A stretch of DNA of 64,000 bases from Pithys albifrons albifrons (Eukaryota > Chordata > Aves > Passeriformes > Thamnophilidae), in NCBI RefSeq assembly GCF_047495875.1, contig NC_092474.1, positions 6,589,001 to 6,653,000 of the forward strand. Reading direction: 5' to 3'. The notes beneath the pieces are model-generated. The model made no database searches and had not been told where the DNA came from. It saw only the letters and a program-made list of their open reading frames with translations. The position numbers were made by a program, and so were the translations under genes. How positions within the stretch are numbered: the stretch's first letter is position 1; every line of letters begins with the position of its first letter. Below, piece by piece: positions 11,801 through 24,700 of this stretch.

Positions 11801-14800
11801 CCTGCAGCTACTTTGTGACCTATGAGTTTGCAGAGGGAGAGGAGGAGTTTGCACATGGAGAGGAGCTCGAGAACGGGAGCAGCACTAAGGTTGGTCTTTA
11901 ACTGTGCCCCTGAAAGCCAACAGGCTTGGCAGGTCACAGCAAGGGAGAATCCATCTCCAGGCTATGGAGGGGTGGATGTGGCAGGGGCTGCATCTGGCAG
12001 AACAAGTCCCTGCTGCCCACATTCCCTGTCCCTCTCAGGGAGCTCAGAGCTCTGCACATGGGGGTGCACTCACAGCCCCCCTCCCTCTGACTGTGTCACA
12101 GCCCTCCCTGGCACTGATGCCCCTTCTTCCCATGAGACTGGGCCGAGGAATAGGATTTCAGAGGCAGCTCTGCTCCCTGGTCCCAATGCAAACCAAACCA
12201 GACATGCCCTTCTAAGAGACCCCTTTCTGTTCCAGGTAACAAAAATGCACCAGAGTCCCACAGTGTCCATGCTGGATGTGAACAGCTCTGCTCAGGACAC
12301 AGGAGAAACAAAGAACCAGCAGGACCCTGCAGCCATGGAGGAGAACAAGGCTTTCTCTGGTAATGAGGAATTGTAAATTCTCTGTCCCACTGCTCAGGGC
12401 AGGTTTATGGCTCTTCCTGGCATGTGGTGGGCATCAGTATGTCCCTTGCAGTGTCAGCTTGAGACTCATGGATAATGAACTGGCACCATCGTGCCCTGGG
12501 AGTGCTCTGTCCTTGAGAAGGAACTCCTCACAATTGACTTGTGTCCCTACACAGCAAAGGTGTTTGCCACCCCTGTAAAGCCCTGGGCAGACACCATCGA
12601 CTGCAGCTACAGGAAGGAGCACATTGCCAAGGACTTGGTGGGGCTGAAGTCCTACCTGGCAGCTGGAACGATTGTCTCGGTTGTGGAGGAGAAGGTGAGT
12701 GTGTGGCAGGGCTGGATGAAGGGGAGGAGCTGCTGGGAGGCCCAGCAGTGGTACCATGTTCCCTCTGGGAAGCAGGGCAGGATGGCAGTGACCCTGGGCC
12801 CTCACAGCCCCTGCAGCAGCAGCTCCTCTCTCTGGGCAGGTGATTTCATGGCCTGTGGATCCTGATCCAGAAGAAAACCCAGTCATGAATAAGAAGGAAG
12901 GTGCCAAGGTAGGGCACTGGGAGAGAACAATGACCACATTATTTGTGAGTTCCTAAAACAGCAATGGGAGAACAAGGGCCCTTCTCCTGGGTTAGTTTGG
13001 TGTGTCAGTCACCTCTCCATCCCAGACCTCTCCCAGAGTCCCCCAATGCTGTGGGAGGAAGGCAGCAGCTGGGTACACACACCTTGGCCTGGATGCAGTG
13101 GTGGGCAAGGGGCTGGCTTGGGGTTGCTTCTCTCTGATAAAGAGGCCCCAGGCCTCTGCTGAGGCTGGTCCCTGTGCTGATGTCCTGCAGGGTCCTACCT
13201 CCAAGGACAAGAAAAAGAAGCAGCAGCAGCCACGGGAACTCCGCAGTGACCCTCCCATTCAGAGCACCCTGGGCACCACCAGAGTGAGCTTGGAGGCCCT
13301 GCTGGCCACCAAGGACCTGGTGGCAACCGTGTGTGACTTTGGGGTCCTGATCACTGAGAAACCACCAGAATCACCAGTTCCAAAGGAGAAGGTAAGGAGC
13401 GTGTCGCGGCCCCAAGGGGTGAGGCAGGGCTGCCAGGGACAGCAGTGCTGCAGGCTGGGGTTCAGCATGTCCTGCCCTGCAGCCTGCCCTGTGCTCACTG
13501 CCCTGGGCATCCCTCCATCCATCCCTTCCTCCATCCATCCCTCCCTCTCTCCATCCATCCAATCCCTCCCTTCATCCCTCCCTCCATCCCTCCCTTCCTC
13601 CCTCTCTCAGTTCTCCCCTCCCTAAAATGGGGCTGAAATGGCCCTGCCTAACCACCATCCATCCCTGCTGGAGTGGTTATTAGTAGGCAGCACTGCTACT
13701 TTCTGTGGGCCTAGGAAAAGAGATGAGTTGATTTTTCCATTTGAGAATGTGAAGGCAACCACTTGTGCTTCCTCTGGTGCTCTCTCTCAGCATGGCAGCA
13801 CATACCAGCTGTACCAACAGTTCCTGTTTCCTGGATTCTCTGCTCAGAGCAGCCTCTCTGCTGCGCTCCTGCACCCCCTCGCCTCTTTCCTGTGCCCTTT
13901 TAAAGCCCAGTGACAGTGACAGCTGTCACAGGACTGAATGAGGGCATTGAATTTCAACACAGCCTAACTGTGGAAACGTCTCTCCCCACAGGACAAGAAA
14001 AAAGGCAAAGACAAGAGCAAAAAAACAAAAGCAGAAGGTCAGGCCAGCAGGAAAAACACACCATCTCCCAAAGGTGCTGTAGCCTGGGCCTGGTGGGGCG
14101 GAGTGGGGTGGGGGGTGTGAGAGCAAACAGGAGCAGTGCTCAGCCAGGGGCAGCAACAGGGCACAGCCACCCTGGCAGCTCCACAGAGCAGGCACTGACT
14201 CACATCCTGAGCCTCGGCTGTGAATGCAGACTTTGACTGTGGGGCTGTCAGGATGGACTCATGCCTGGACTCCTTATGAATCAGTGTCTGAACAGGACCA
14301 AGGGTGGGCTGCTGGCTGGCCTGGCAGCAGCACACACCCCCCAGCACCATGTGCCAGGGGAGAAGGGCATGGCAGATTTTTGGGTGAGAAATGTGCTACC
14401 AGGCATGGGCATGGGCAGGGTCTGGCAGAGACAGCCAGGGAGGGCTGCATCGGATGCATAATAAGCTCCTCATCCATTTCCAACTCACATCTCAAAGAGC
14501 TTTGCAGAGGGGATTATTTTCTTGCTGGTTTGGAGATGAGCTGCACAGAGAACCCCAGGTGCCCCAGCCAGCCCATGGTGGGACTGAGAACAGCCCCCTG
14601 TTTGTTACCACCCATGAAGAGACCACCCCAGCCCCCCGTAGGTGTCCCCTGCCTTTCCAGGGCAGAGCTCACAGGCTGCTCAGACAGCAGTGTTGCTTAA
14701 TCCACAGGAGACAAAGCTCACCCTGCCTGCTGCAGGTTGTTTTTCCTTGGTTTTGACTGCAAAAATAGCAGCGACAGCACATTGGAGGGGTAAGGCAAGA

Positions 14801-16362
14801 GCAGGAGGAAGTGGGGAAGGGAAGGGGTGGTCAGACAGCTGAAAAGTTGCTCAGGGGTCAAGGAGAGCATGGAGAGGGTCAGGCCAGCACCTCTCAGAGC
14901 TACCAAAGGAGCATTGTTTCCCTGCTCTGACATCAGATTTAAGAGTGCAATTAACCCCCTTTCCCAAGAGCTCTAGGCTGCTTTTTTTTCTGTGCCCCAT
15001 CACCCACAGCAGCGTCCCCATCTTTGGGGAGGATCCCAGAGCCCTGCCTGCAGTGTCTGCACTAGAGGAAGCCTGTGGCCTTCCCAGCTCCCTGAAAGGA
15101 AGAAAACTCCATCTTCCCCACAAGAAGATGTGTATTTGCAATACACACTCGGTGTGTTGCTGAAGCAGCACAGGCAGCTCTTGTGGAACAGCTGAAGCCC
15201 AGCACTGGCGTTCCTTCCTTTCTCTGGGGTGCCAGTCCTGCAGTCAGCAGGAGGTTTTCCCTTCATCTTGACCGAGGCTGAACCCTTTCTGTGGGGGGTT
15301 GTGTGGCAGGAGATGGTGTTGGGTGCACAGAAGCTGCTGCAGGAAACCCTAAGTGATTAGAGACTTGTGCTTAATTTGGTGTCCCCGTGTGCCTGTGCAG
15401 GTGGAGGAGGGTTGGCTGCACCCCAGGGCCACTGAGTGCGTGTTTCAAAGTGTGACTGCAAAGCTCACAGTTCCTGAAAACGAGCTGCCCCCACAGCTTG
15501 CTACACCCAGTGTCCCATGGCTGTGAGTGTGACTCACAGAACCCCCCAGTTGTGGCTGGGGGAGCAGCTCCAGCACCCCTGCACGTCCTGATGTGGGGTT
15601 TGCACATCTCAGCTGCTCTGTGAGTCACCACAGCACCTGTTCCTCCCCTGGGCATCACGGAGCTCCTTGGAGCTGCTGCAGTGGCCAGAGGGACAGAGGT
15701 GGCTCCCAGCCACGTGTCAGCAAGGCTGTGCAGGGACCAGCACTCACAGCCGGGAGCTGAGGCTGATTTGCATCCCTCAGTCAGCAAATGCACACAAATA
15801 ATAAGTCCTCTCAGAGCAACTGGGATCCCTTCCAGGCAGCTTAAAGAGGAAAGGCAGCAAGCTTTGTGCTGAGTGAACAATTTGCCCAGGCACTGCTGGA
15901 TGTCTTCAGAAAGAGTCTCACGTAGGTCTCATTTTACTCAGCACTTGATTTTCCAGGATCCTTGAAATCATTTATTTCTGCATCTTTCTTTTGTCCTAGG
16001 GGAATTTAAAACAAAAAGCAAGCTTACACCCAGATCAGTTTTCTGCCTAGAGATACTTTCTGGGCTTCTTACCTAAAGTCATATTCAGACAGATTTCCCT
16101 CAAGGCTCAGCAGTCAGTGCTGACACCCTGGGCAGTCCCTCTGCACGCTGCTGCTTTTAGCGTGATTTACTGTCTCAAGACAGTGACACATTTACTTCTT
16201 TCCACAGGAAAAGGAAAAAACAAAGACACAGCTAAGCTGGAGGAGGGTCAAGAGCCCCAGCCCGTGCCACTAACAGTTCAATTCCAGATGCAGCTGCTTC
16301 GGTGGCCCTTGGCAGTCGGTACCCAGAGCCAGGAGAGCGTGGCCATGGGGGAAACCCAGTGA
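8802..16362 (+). CDS. LRRC43: Leucine-rich repeat-containing protein 43
   Basis: Twelve coding exons: 8802-8957, 9271-9522, 9788-9898, 10030-10169, 10757-10995, 11690-11889, 12236-12359, 12555-12694, 12840-12908, 13191-13391, 13992-14037 (or 14073), 16208-16362. All phases join, giving 610 or 622 aa (human 656). Exon 1 carries a SAAF...EFPCG.GSW-like N-terminus. Exons 3-5 encode leucine-rich repeats ([49 protein letters not shown]). Exons 8-10 hold [11 protein letters not shown] and an ELRSDPPI block as in human, followed by lysine-rich exon 11 and a [10 protein letters not shown] tail. LRRC43 is poorly characterised; its tissue pattern elsewhere suggests motile cilia. The start at 8802 is the ATG best aligned with human. 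The exon 6 donor (GTTGGT) is weak. Confidence 0.93.
8960..9225. repeat. Minisatellite in LRRC43 intron 1 (19-bp unit)
   Basis: Tandem array built on a unit like GGGACACAGCCATGGGATG, degenerating to CAGCTGTGGGACAG variants. It starts within about 5 bp of the exon 1 donor and fills nearly the whole 313-bp intron. It creates long spurious open frames on both strands. Confidence 0.85.
13500..13625. repeat. CATC/CCTC microsatellite in LRRC43 intron 10
   Basis: Imperfect tetranucleotide array of ATCC/TCCC units. Simple repeat with no coding value. Confidence 0.8.
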
Positions 16363-16383
16363 CGTGTCTGCAGCAGAGTGGGA

Positions 16384-16389
16384 AATAAA
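16384..16389 (+). promoter_or_regulatory. LRRC43 poly(A) signal
   Basis: AATAAA 22 nt after the LRRC43 stop codon, implying a very short 3' UTR. Confidence 0.65.
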
Positions 16390-16479
16390 CCTGATTGGGC
16401 CGAATCGCCAGAGCTGGGAGATGCCTCGGGGTTTGTGGTGGTCTGGGGCTGCTGCGGAGCTTCTGCAGGAGCTGCAGTG

Positions 16480-16800
16480 GGCGGGGGCTGGTGCGGGGGT
16501 CTTCGGGGGTGTGAGCGGGGTGTAGAGGGGGGTGTGTGCGGGGTGTAGGGGGGGTGTGTGCGGGGTGTAGGGGGGGGTGTGCGGGGTGTAGGGCGCTGGT
16601 GCGGGGTGTAGGGGGGATGTGTGTGGGATGTAAGGGTTGTGTGCGGGGTGTCGGGTTTCTGTTCGGGGTGTAGGGGTTGTGTGTGCGAGTTGTAGGGGCT
16701 GTGCGGGTTGTAGGGAGTGTGTGCGGGGTGTCGGGTGTCTGTGCGGGGTGTGTGCGGGGTGTCGGGGGTGTCTGCGGGGTGCAGGGTGTGTGTGCGGTGC
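16480..16800. repeat. GTGTGCGGGGTGTAG-type tandem repeat
   Basis: Degenerate GT/GC-rich array with units of roughly 15-25 bp (GTGTGCGGGGTGTAGGG-like), lying between the LRRC43 poly(A) signal and the B3GNT4 CpG island. It produces long shadow open frames on the minus strand. Confidence 0.8.
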
Positions 16801-17045
16801 CCGCTGTGCCCGGTGCCGGAGTGCAGCGCCGGGAACACGCTGCCCGGTCCAGCCCCCGCATCCTCCGCCCGCGGGCGGGGCCGGGAGGGCGGGACGGGGC
16901 GGGACAGCTCCGGTGAGTCTCGGCGGCGGCTCCGACAGCGGGTCCGGGACTTTGCCGTGCCGGGGGCTCCGGAGCGGCGGCTCCGGGTCCCGGCGGGAAC
17001 CGAGACGTGACGGCGGGGGAAGCGCGGAGAACCCAGGAGGGAAGG
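16800..17045 (+). promoter_or_regulatory. CpG-rich B3GNT4 promoter / 5' UTR region
   Basis: Dense CpG sequence with GGGCGGGG GC boxes at about 16871-16900, immediately upstream of the B3GNT4 ATG. A candidate noncoding exon 1 could end at a CCG|GTGAGT donor near 16912. The transcription start is not determinable by eye. Confidence 0.5.
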
Positions 17046-17079
17046 GGTCGTGTTCCTCTGCCAAGGGCCGAAGGCTGCC

Positions 17080-18177
17080 ATGTATCCCAGGATTAGGAAT
17101 CTCGCACTTTACACCTTCTCCATCACGCTGCTCGCCTGCGTGCTTTACATGAAGAAAGAGGCAAAGCTGGCAGAATCATCAGCGGACCAGAAAGTGGATG
17201 CAATGAGTCACAAACTGAAGGCTCTGGTTCTGGACAATGCTGAACCCACCAAGTGTTCGCCGAACTTGGCCCTTGTCAATTCTTCTCTTGCCCTCCCAGA
17301 GCTTCACCGCGTCTTCTTGACATACAAGCACTGCCGGAACTTCCCGGTCCTGATGAAGCCTTCCAGGTGTGGCAATGAGATGTTCCTCCTGCTGGCCATC
17401 AAGTCTTCCCCGATTAACGTGGACCGGCGGGTGGCAATCAGGAACACGTGGGGGAAGGAGATCTCCATCAGGGGCAAGAGCATCAGGCTGGTGTTCCTTC
17501 TAGGGCGCTCCGAGGCCAAACCCCAGCCCCTGCACCAGCTGCTGGCTTATGAGAGCCAGCAGTTTGGTGACATCTTGCAGTGGGATTTCATTGACAACTT
17601 CTTCAACTTGACCCTCAAGGAGCTGCATTTCCTCCGCTGGTTCATGGAGGATTGTCTGCACGCCAGGTTTGTGCTGAAGGGAGATGATGATGTGTTTGTC
17701 AACACTTACAACATCATCGAGTTCCTCCAAGAGTTGGACCCTGAACAGGATCTCTTTGTCGGGGATGTGATCACCAAAGCCCGGCCCATCAGGAACACCA
17801 AGGTCAAGTACTTTATTCCAGAGTCCATGTATGGGGCCCCCTTCTACCCTGTCTATGCAGGAGGAGGGGGCTATGTGATGTCCAGACAGACGGTGCGTCG
17901 CCTCTGGAGCAGTGCAGAGGACACGGAGCTCTTCCCCATAGATGATGTGTTTGTGGGAATGTGTCTGGCAAAGATGTCGGTGGCCCCACAGAACCACGCT
18001 GGCTTCAAGACTTTCGGGATCCAGAGACCTTTGAATGCTTTTGATCCGTGTTTGTACAAAGGGCTGATGGTTGTGCACAAGCTCAACCCCACGGAGATGT
18101 GGGTCATGTGGACACTGGTGAGGGACGACGGCATTAGGTGTGCAGTGTCAGTGACACACAGCGATGGGAAGGGGTGA
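17080..18177 (+). CDS. B3GNT4: Beta-1,3-N-acetylglucosaminyltransferase 4
   Basis: Golgi type II membrane enzyme, 365 aa, encoded by one coding exon. It transfers GlcNAc in beta-1,3 linkage to galactose, initiating or extending poly-N-acetyllactosamine chains. A short cytosolic N-terminus (MYPRIRN) is followed by a signal-anchor (about residues 8-23), a stem and a GT31 catalytic domain. Landmarks include [20 protein letters not shown], the metal-binding DDD at residues 202-204 in [30 protein letters not shown] and HAGFKTFGI. Sequons include NSS and NLT. Similarity to human B3GNT4 (378 aa) is strong through the final EMWVMWTLV block. The ATG at 17080 is chosen because it opens the conserved signal-anchor and no earlier ATG is in frame. 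DIABLO follows tail to tail. Confidence 0.93.
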   Translation: MYPRIRNLALYTFSITLLACVLYMKKEAKLAESSADQKVDAMSHKLKALVLDNAEPTKCSPNLALVNSSLALPELHRVFLTYKHCRNFPVLMKPSRCGNEMFLLLAIKSSPINVDRRVAIRNTWGKEISIRGKSIRLVFLLGRSEAKPQPLHQLLAYESQQFGDILQWDFIDNFFNLTLKELHFLRWFMEDCLHARFVLKGDDDVFVNTYNIIEFLQELDPEQDLFVGDVITKARPIRNTKVKYFIPESMYGAPFYPVYAGGGGYVMSRQTVRRLWSSAEDTELFPIDDVFVGMCLAKMSVAPQNHAGFKTFGIQRPLNAFDPCLYKGLMVVHKLNPTEMWVMWTLVRDDGIRCAVSVTHSDGKG

Positions 18178-18906
18178 GAAAAGCAGCTCCTGGTGAGCCC
18201 AGCGGGGTTGTGACTGCTGACACACACAGGGGACTGAACTAAAAATCAGGCTGTGGTAGAAAGGTGTCCATTACTAACAGACTGCACTGCAGCTGACGGG
18301 GTTTGGTTTGCAGTGAGTCCTTTCTGTCAGGGGGTTACTGAATTGTCACAGGGTGGGAATGGTGGGACACAGCATGGGGGACTTGGCTCAGTTCCTCCCA
18401 GCTGGAGTGGAGCTAGGGGAAGTCACAACTGCCACGGGAATGTGAGTGGCCACCTACTCTGGAGGCTCCGCAGCACTGGTGTCTGAGCACTGGCCAAATT
18501 CAGGCTCGTGTGAGGAGGCCAGTGATGACTAATGAGTGACAGAGCACTTGAAATTACCTGAAGGGATGAAGAAAGGCCAGGGTGTGCTGCTGATCCACTG
18601 TCCAGGGCAGCAATCCCACAGCTCCTGCCTGACTGCAGAACAGGAGTGGAGTGGGGAAGAAAAAGCCTCAAAAATATATTGCCTTAACACAGCAAGGATG
18701 ATGATCCAAGGGACTGGGCTCTCACTCGAGCCCTGGGCTTTTACAGGTCATTACAGGTTTACTTGCACTGGAAACTTTTGCACAGAGACTTTCTGATCAG
18801 GTGTGAGAGGAGCAATGTGTCTTGAGTTATCACAGTGGTAGGAGGTGGCAGCAGCTTCTCATGTTGTGTGGGAGGTTTTGGGCTTTTTGTTGTAATGCTG
18901 GGAATG

Positions 18907-18912
18907 AATAAA
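18907..18912 (+). promoter_or_regulatory. B3GNT4 poly(A) signal
   Basis: AATAAA about 730 nt after the stop codon, in TTTT-rich surroundings. It defines a plausible 3' UTR end. Confidence 0.6.
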
Positions 18913-18934
18913 ATACAGTTTTGAAAAGTTTTCA

Positions 18935-21360
18935 CAGGAATATTCTGGGGTGTCCTGAAAGCTAAGAAACCTAAAAAACAGGGAAGGCTGAGATCTGGTG
19001 TTAGGTGTCTCCATTCAAGAGGTGGTTCTGTGGAAATGAGTATTTGCCACTTCCTTTCCTGTGAGCAGCTGCTGTTCTCTGGTCTGTCCAGACAAGATGG
19101 ACTGATACAAAAGTGATCAACCAGAATGTGCTGGAGTTGCTAATTTGAGGAATAATCAAATACAGAACTTGGATTTGGTGGTGATACTTTTGTGAAACCT
19201 CTCAGTGCCTGGATATGTTGCTGCTGGAGCAGAAGCTGCTGGGCTGTGTGTGAGCAGGAAGCAGCCTGGGAGCTTTAGGAAGAAAAAGAGAGTGGGTGGA
19301 GAGGAAGTGTGTGATTACAGAGGCCAGAGCCATTTGGGTTGTACTGTTGTAATTGCTGACTCCAGTGCCAGCTGCCCAGCATTCACCCCCCACCAGATGG
19401 GAGCTGGAGCTTTCAGTGGTGCCTGGGAAGTGCCTCCAGGAGGTTTTTGCCTGACAGACAGGGACACTGAAGACACATCGAGGCCAGAGGTGTGGGGTGC
19501 TCTCAGGGCAGGGGGGATGTTACAGGGCTGCACAAACGCCTGGCAGGATGTGCTGCCTTGGTTTTCTGAAGCACCTGGTGCAGTTGTGGCTGAGCCCCAG
19601 GTGTGCCCCAGGCTCCTGGGGCAGAAGATGCCACTCTCACGTGAGCTGTTCCTGTGCCAGGGGTGAGTAGGGGTTTGTCTCACAGAATTGCTCTGGTGAG
19701 GGGTGTCTATCCTCAGTGTGGTCTCCTACAAGCTGCTTCTGTGTCTTCTGGCTGCAGCCCTACCAGGGATTAATTCTGCAGCTCAGAAATGGTCTTTGTG
19801 TAGCTTCAGGTGGTTGGCTTTGTAAACAAGGCTGAGTGTCAGCACCAAACTCGTTTCTGGGCACTGGTGCCTGTCCTGGAGGGCAGAGCAGCCAGGTTGG
19901 GTACTGTGGTGCCCTGGGGGCTGCTGTGCCAGCACTTTCCTGATCCACTCCATGATTCCCAGTGCAAGCTCAGGGACACAGAGTGTGATGTCATGTCTGC
20001 TGTGGGCTTAGGTGTGTGGGCTAAGCCCCAGCTGGCAGCTCTCCCTTCCCAACAAAGGGAGGGACTCCCTCTGCCCCATCCTGGAGGGATGAGGAGCCGT
20101 CCATGCCCCTCACGCCCACTTTGGCTGGACTGACTGGCTGGTTCCTGTCACATCAGGTTGGACATGTGTGGGAACAGCTCTTGAGAAGTGCAGGGCACAC
20201 TCTGAAATGAGAAGTGGGCTGGGAGCAGGCCCTGAAAGGGGAAGAGGGAGCTCTGCAGGCTGCTGGCAGTGCTCATTTGTCTTAGGCTGTGTCTCTGCTA
20301 CTGAAACATCTGATTTATTGTGCCAAGTTCTGAAAGGAACACAACTTGTTTGTGCACTGGGGGCAGGGCCTTGGCAGGGCTTCCTCAACTGCAGCAGGTA
20401 CCAAATGAGAGCAGCTGTGGTTAGAGGCTGACCTGAGAGGGGGCATTTGGCTCCTGAGGCCTTGGCTGTGCCACTGCTCAAATAATCCTCTCACCACAGT
20501 GGTTTTTTAATTAATGCTTGAGTTTGGGACCTCCTGGCACAGCAGACACTGGCAGCTTCCTGAGAGCTGAATTCCAGACTGTGCCATCCTCCCTGGGTAC
20601 AGCAGCACCCAGAGAGGAGCAAGGAAAGGTGGTTTGTTAATTCCTTTAACTACTTACCCTATAAATGCACAGTGCTGTGCAGCTGAGATTGCATTTGTTC
20701 CAAAGGCAGGCAAAAAGAGACAATTTATGCTACAGGATAATCCTACTCAACTTAGTAACTGCAACCTCACACCAATGCAGTGCATCAGATGCTAATTTGT
20801 GGTGAAGAACCTGTAATTAATGTTTTACCAAACCTGGTGGCTGGGGATTAACTGAGTCCAATCAGGAGTGATAAAGTTCCAGTGGATGCTGTTCTACAAA
20901 GCAGATTTTACATTAGCTGTCAAGTTAGAAAATGAGCACAGTGAAAGACACCTGTGGTTTGGAAACCTGCAGTGAAACAATGAACTTGCAAAAGAGAGAA
21001 TTATTTCCTGAAACTTGTGCTGGAAAGCATTCAGACAGGTAAAACTCTCTTTTGCTCACTGCTGTGTAAAGCACATGGCAGTTGCCAAAATAGTTTTGTT
21101 TATTACCACAGTATCTTGAAAATCAACCCTCCCTTTGCTTCCTGGGGAACCTCCCAGGTGTCTCTGGGGTGACAGAGGACACTGTGATGAACTGCAACAC
21201 CTCACCAAGAGCCTGAGTAACCACAGAAAGTTCTCAGCTCTGCAGCAAATGTTTCCCCCAGTGCAGCTCAGTGGAATTTGGGGCAGCTGCCAACTCAGAT
21301 GTTAAAAACTTTGAAGTCTAAATAGAAAACAGGGCTTAATCTCTCACCCAAATGATCACA
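18935..21360. other. Intergenic, tail-to-tail B3GNT4/DIABLO
   Basis: No exon series or recognised repeat. The right part (about 20.6-21.4 kb) becomes AT-rich and may include distal DIABLO 3' UTR. Minus-strand poly(A)-like hexamers lie at 21097-21102 (AATAAA) and about 21386-21391 (ATTAAA). Confidence 0.45.
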
Positions 21361-21788
21361 CCCACAGTGAGGTAATTCTGCACAATTTAATAAAGTCATT
21401 TCCTCACAGACATAATTTACTTCACAGGTTAAAAACAAGGTTTTTTAAATACACTTCTTTGGCTGATCCCTAAAGAGCCCCCACAAACACACCAAACCTC
21501 CCAGCAGAGACACAATTAACACCAGGGTATCCTTGAAAGCAGTCTTCACATTTGCATAGATAAATGTTGAAATAAATGGATCCAAAAGTATTACAAACAA
21601 AGTAGATAACAAACAAAATTGAGGCTTTCCAAATACTTGGAAGTTACTTGATTTCTAAAGCAATCCTGCTTGGGGGAAAAAAATGGAATCATGTGCTTAT
21701 TTCAGCAGTTTTAGACTATCCCACACTTCAGAGTTTGAGACTGTTCAACTTGTGATTGACTCCCAGATCTGCTGCAGTTCAGTTCTGT

Positions 21789-24700
21789 TCAGTCCTCCCG
21801 AAGGTAAGGGTCATCCCCTGCCTCTGTATTTCCTAAAATACCCTGTGGCAAAGAAGAGTCCTCTCCTTGAGCTTTTATGAGCTCCTCTGTTTGAGTTTCA
21901 GCTAATTTGGTCTCTGCTTTCTGGGACAGCAGCCTCACTTCTTGTACCTGTGACTTCACGAGCTGGATGTGGCTGCGGGCGGTCACCGAGGCCTGGTCTG
22001 CACCTGGGGCAGCAAAGGGGATGCTGGGTTAGAGCAGCAATGGGAATACTGGGTTAGAGCAGCACTGGGCAAACCTGGAAATTACTGTAATTAGCACCTG
22101 CTTTGATGGCTCTTGGGTTCTATTAATGCTCAATGCATTTACTGTCCATTTACCTAAAACAACAGTTAGTTTGCATTGAGATTTCATTGCTCCCTGAATT
22201 CTCCCACCCCACTGGGATACAGCTGGAGCTGGATCAGAGGGATCAGGGTGTGCCAGTGGGTTTGAGAACTAAGCCCAGTTCTTGTGTGCCAGGACCTTTC
22301 AGTCCTTGTTCTGTCCTGCCACTAACACCTGTGGTGCTGCTGAACTCAGAATCCCTTTGCCTCCCATTCTCCTCCAGGTTCTGGGTCTTTTTCAGGCACT
22401 TCCAGAGTTAGGATGTCGCTGTATATTCATTGCTTTCCTTCCCTCTCTCCACTCCAGTAACTCTGCCAATTTACCACAAACCAGGCCATAACTCAATCTG
22501 AAAACTATCAAATCTCTGCACGGAGAAAAGACCAAAATTAGTACCTTTTTTTTCTTTAATGCAACTGAATTCAGCTGGAAAGCCCTGCTGCACCCTGAGC
22601 CAGCCTTATTTCTGTGTTTGAACCTGCATTTAAAAATGACTGAACTCTTCCCTCCAGCAGTTTTTGGTCATGGTTGGTCTTGACCTTAACCACGTGTAAG
22701 TTTACAGGCCAAGTTCTCAGAGCAGTTCTATAGACTTGCAGCCAAAAAAAGAACAGGCAGGAGCTGTGAATTGTCAGGTTAACTGAATGAATCCTCTGTG
22801 TGTGTCAGCTCAGTGAGGGAGCAGGGCAGTGTCTGTGCTCACCAGACTGGTAGGCAGCCTCTGCTGCCATCTCAGACAGGCGCAGCGCCGTCATCCAGCT
22901 GGACTCCAGCCTCAGGTATTCCTGCTGCTTTGTCTTCACCTGGTGGGAAAGCACGGTGTTCTTTAACAAGGTGAGCAGCCCCTGGGGGCTCTCCCACCCC
23001 TGTGGAAAGGGGAGAGAGATGGGAATGTTCTGAGCAGGGTTTTCAGAGGGTGAGGGGAGTGGAGGGAGGTGCCCACTCACATCAACTCTGGCCCCGATGA
23101 CCACCTGCCAGACGGCATCCACCTCCTCCGAGTCCATCTTCCCAAGCAGGTTGGAGTATTGCTTGTACAGAGACACCAGGGTGTAAACTGCCTGCAGAGG
23201 AACCAGGTCACACTGTTACCTCGCAGGCTGCACAGCTCTGGCTTTGTCTCACTGTTCCCTGGTGGTAGTTAACATTACTCTTCATGTACTTGCTGTACTA
23301 ATAGGGACATAAACTGGAATGCAAATACTTCTATAACTCCCTGAAGGGAAGTTCTGGCCAGGTGGGGGTTGGTCTCTTCTCCCAGGCACTCAGCAATAGA
23401 CAAGGGGGCACGATGGGCTCAAGCTCTGCCAGGGGAGATTGAAGTTGGAGAGCAGAAAAAAATTCTTTGCAGGGAGAGTGCTCAGGTATTGGAATGGGCT
23501 GCCCAGAGAGGGGGTGGATTCCCCATCCCTGGAGGTTTTTCAACTGAGATTGGCCATGGCACTGAGTGCCATGATCTGGTAAAGGGACTGGAGTTGGACC
23601 AAGGATTGGACTTGATGATCTCAGAGGGCTTTTCCAACCCAATCCATTCTATGATTCTATGATTCACTCAAATTGGCATTTTATTTATAAAATTAAAACT
23701 GTATCTTGTTTCAGGCTTAAACATGTTTCAGCCCATTGTTCTGGTGAAACTCACCTTGTGGCCTTAGGCAGGCAGAGAAGGAAAATGAAACACCCAGGCA
23801 CAGAGAGCTCAGAACACAGGTAATATAAATTACTGTTGGGAGTTTATTCAGCCCCACTTCTGATTTCCACAGTCTTTTTGGCTTAAGTTAAAAGAGGAAC
23901 TTTTTACAAGGGCCTAGAGTAACAGGACAAGGGGAATGGATTTAAACTACCAGAGAGCAGGGTTAGATTGCATATTGGGAAAAATTCTTCTCCATGAGGG
24001 TGGGCAGGCCCTGGCACAGGTGCCCAGCAAAGCTGTGGCTGCCCCATCCCTGGAAGTGTCCCAGGTCAGGCTGGACAGGGCTTGGAGCCACCTGGGATAG
24101 TGGGAAGTGTCCCTGCCCAGGGCAGGGAGTGGCACTGGCTGATTTTTAAGGTCCCTTCCAACCCCAAACCATGCCATGATTCTGTAAGTTTAACTCAAAA
24201 GCAACAGTTTAACAAAACTAACAGTAACTTCCATGTTTGGTGTCAAAGGGTGACCCCCCCCAGATTCCAAGGGATCAGACAACTCCAACCCCACACCTCT
24301 TGGATTAAATTAATTTTTAAAAGTCCAGTTTGAGCATGGTTTAGGAGGTGTAGTGAGTGCCAGCTCACTCAGCATTCCCAGCAGTGCTGGTGCCAGGTGT
24401 GCTCTCCCAGCTCACCTTGGTGTACTCCGTGAGCGCCTCGATGAGGGCGTAGGTGGTCTGGGACAGCAGGGTGGCCGTGCTGTCTGTCACCAGGGACACT
24501 GCCCTCCGGATCAGGGCCTCGTTGCTGAGGGACACCGAGCCCTGCTGCTGCAACACAAGGCACTGCATGAGCCCACACCCTCCACAGGGACAGCAGCGCC
24601 AAGGGACGCCGAGGCACAGCCCCGCTGCCACGGGCACTGCCACATTATGAGCCGAGCTCTCCCTGAGGACACAACCCCGGGGGAGAGCGAGTCTGCCCGG

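Noticed and set aside
16232..17081. Three minus-strand frames of 200-270 codons rich in Thr-Pro-His
   Set aside because: They translate the GTGTGCGGGGTG repeat and the antisense of LRRC43 exon 12; no independent gene.
17500..18078. 192-codon frame antisense to B3GNT4
   Set aside because: Shadow of a conserved coding exon; no own features.
23369..23662. Open frames inside the CR1 copies (also 38445-38981)
   Set aside because: These are CR1 3' end sequence, not reverse-transcriptase coding or host genes.
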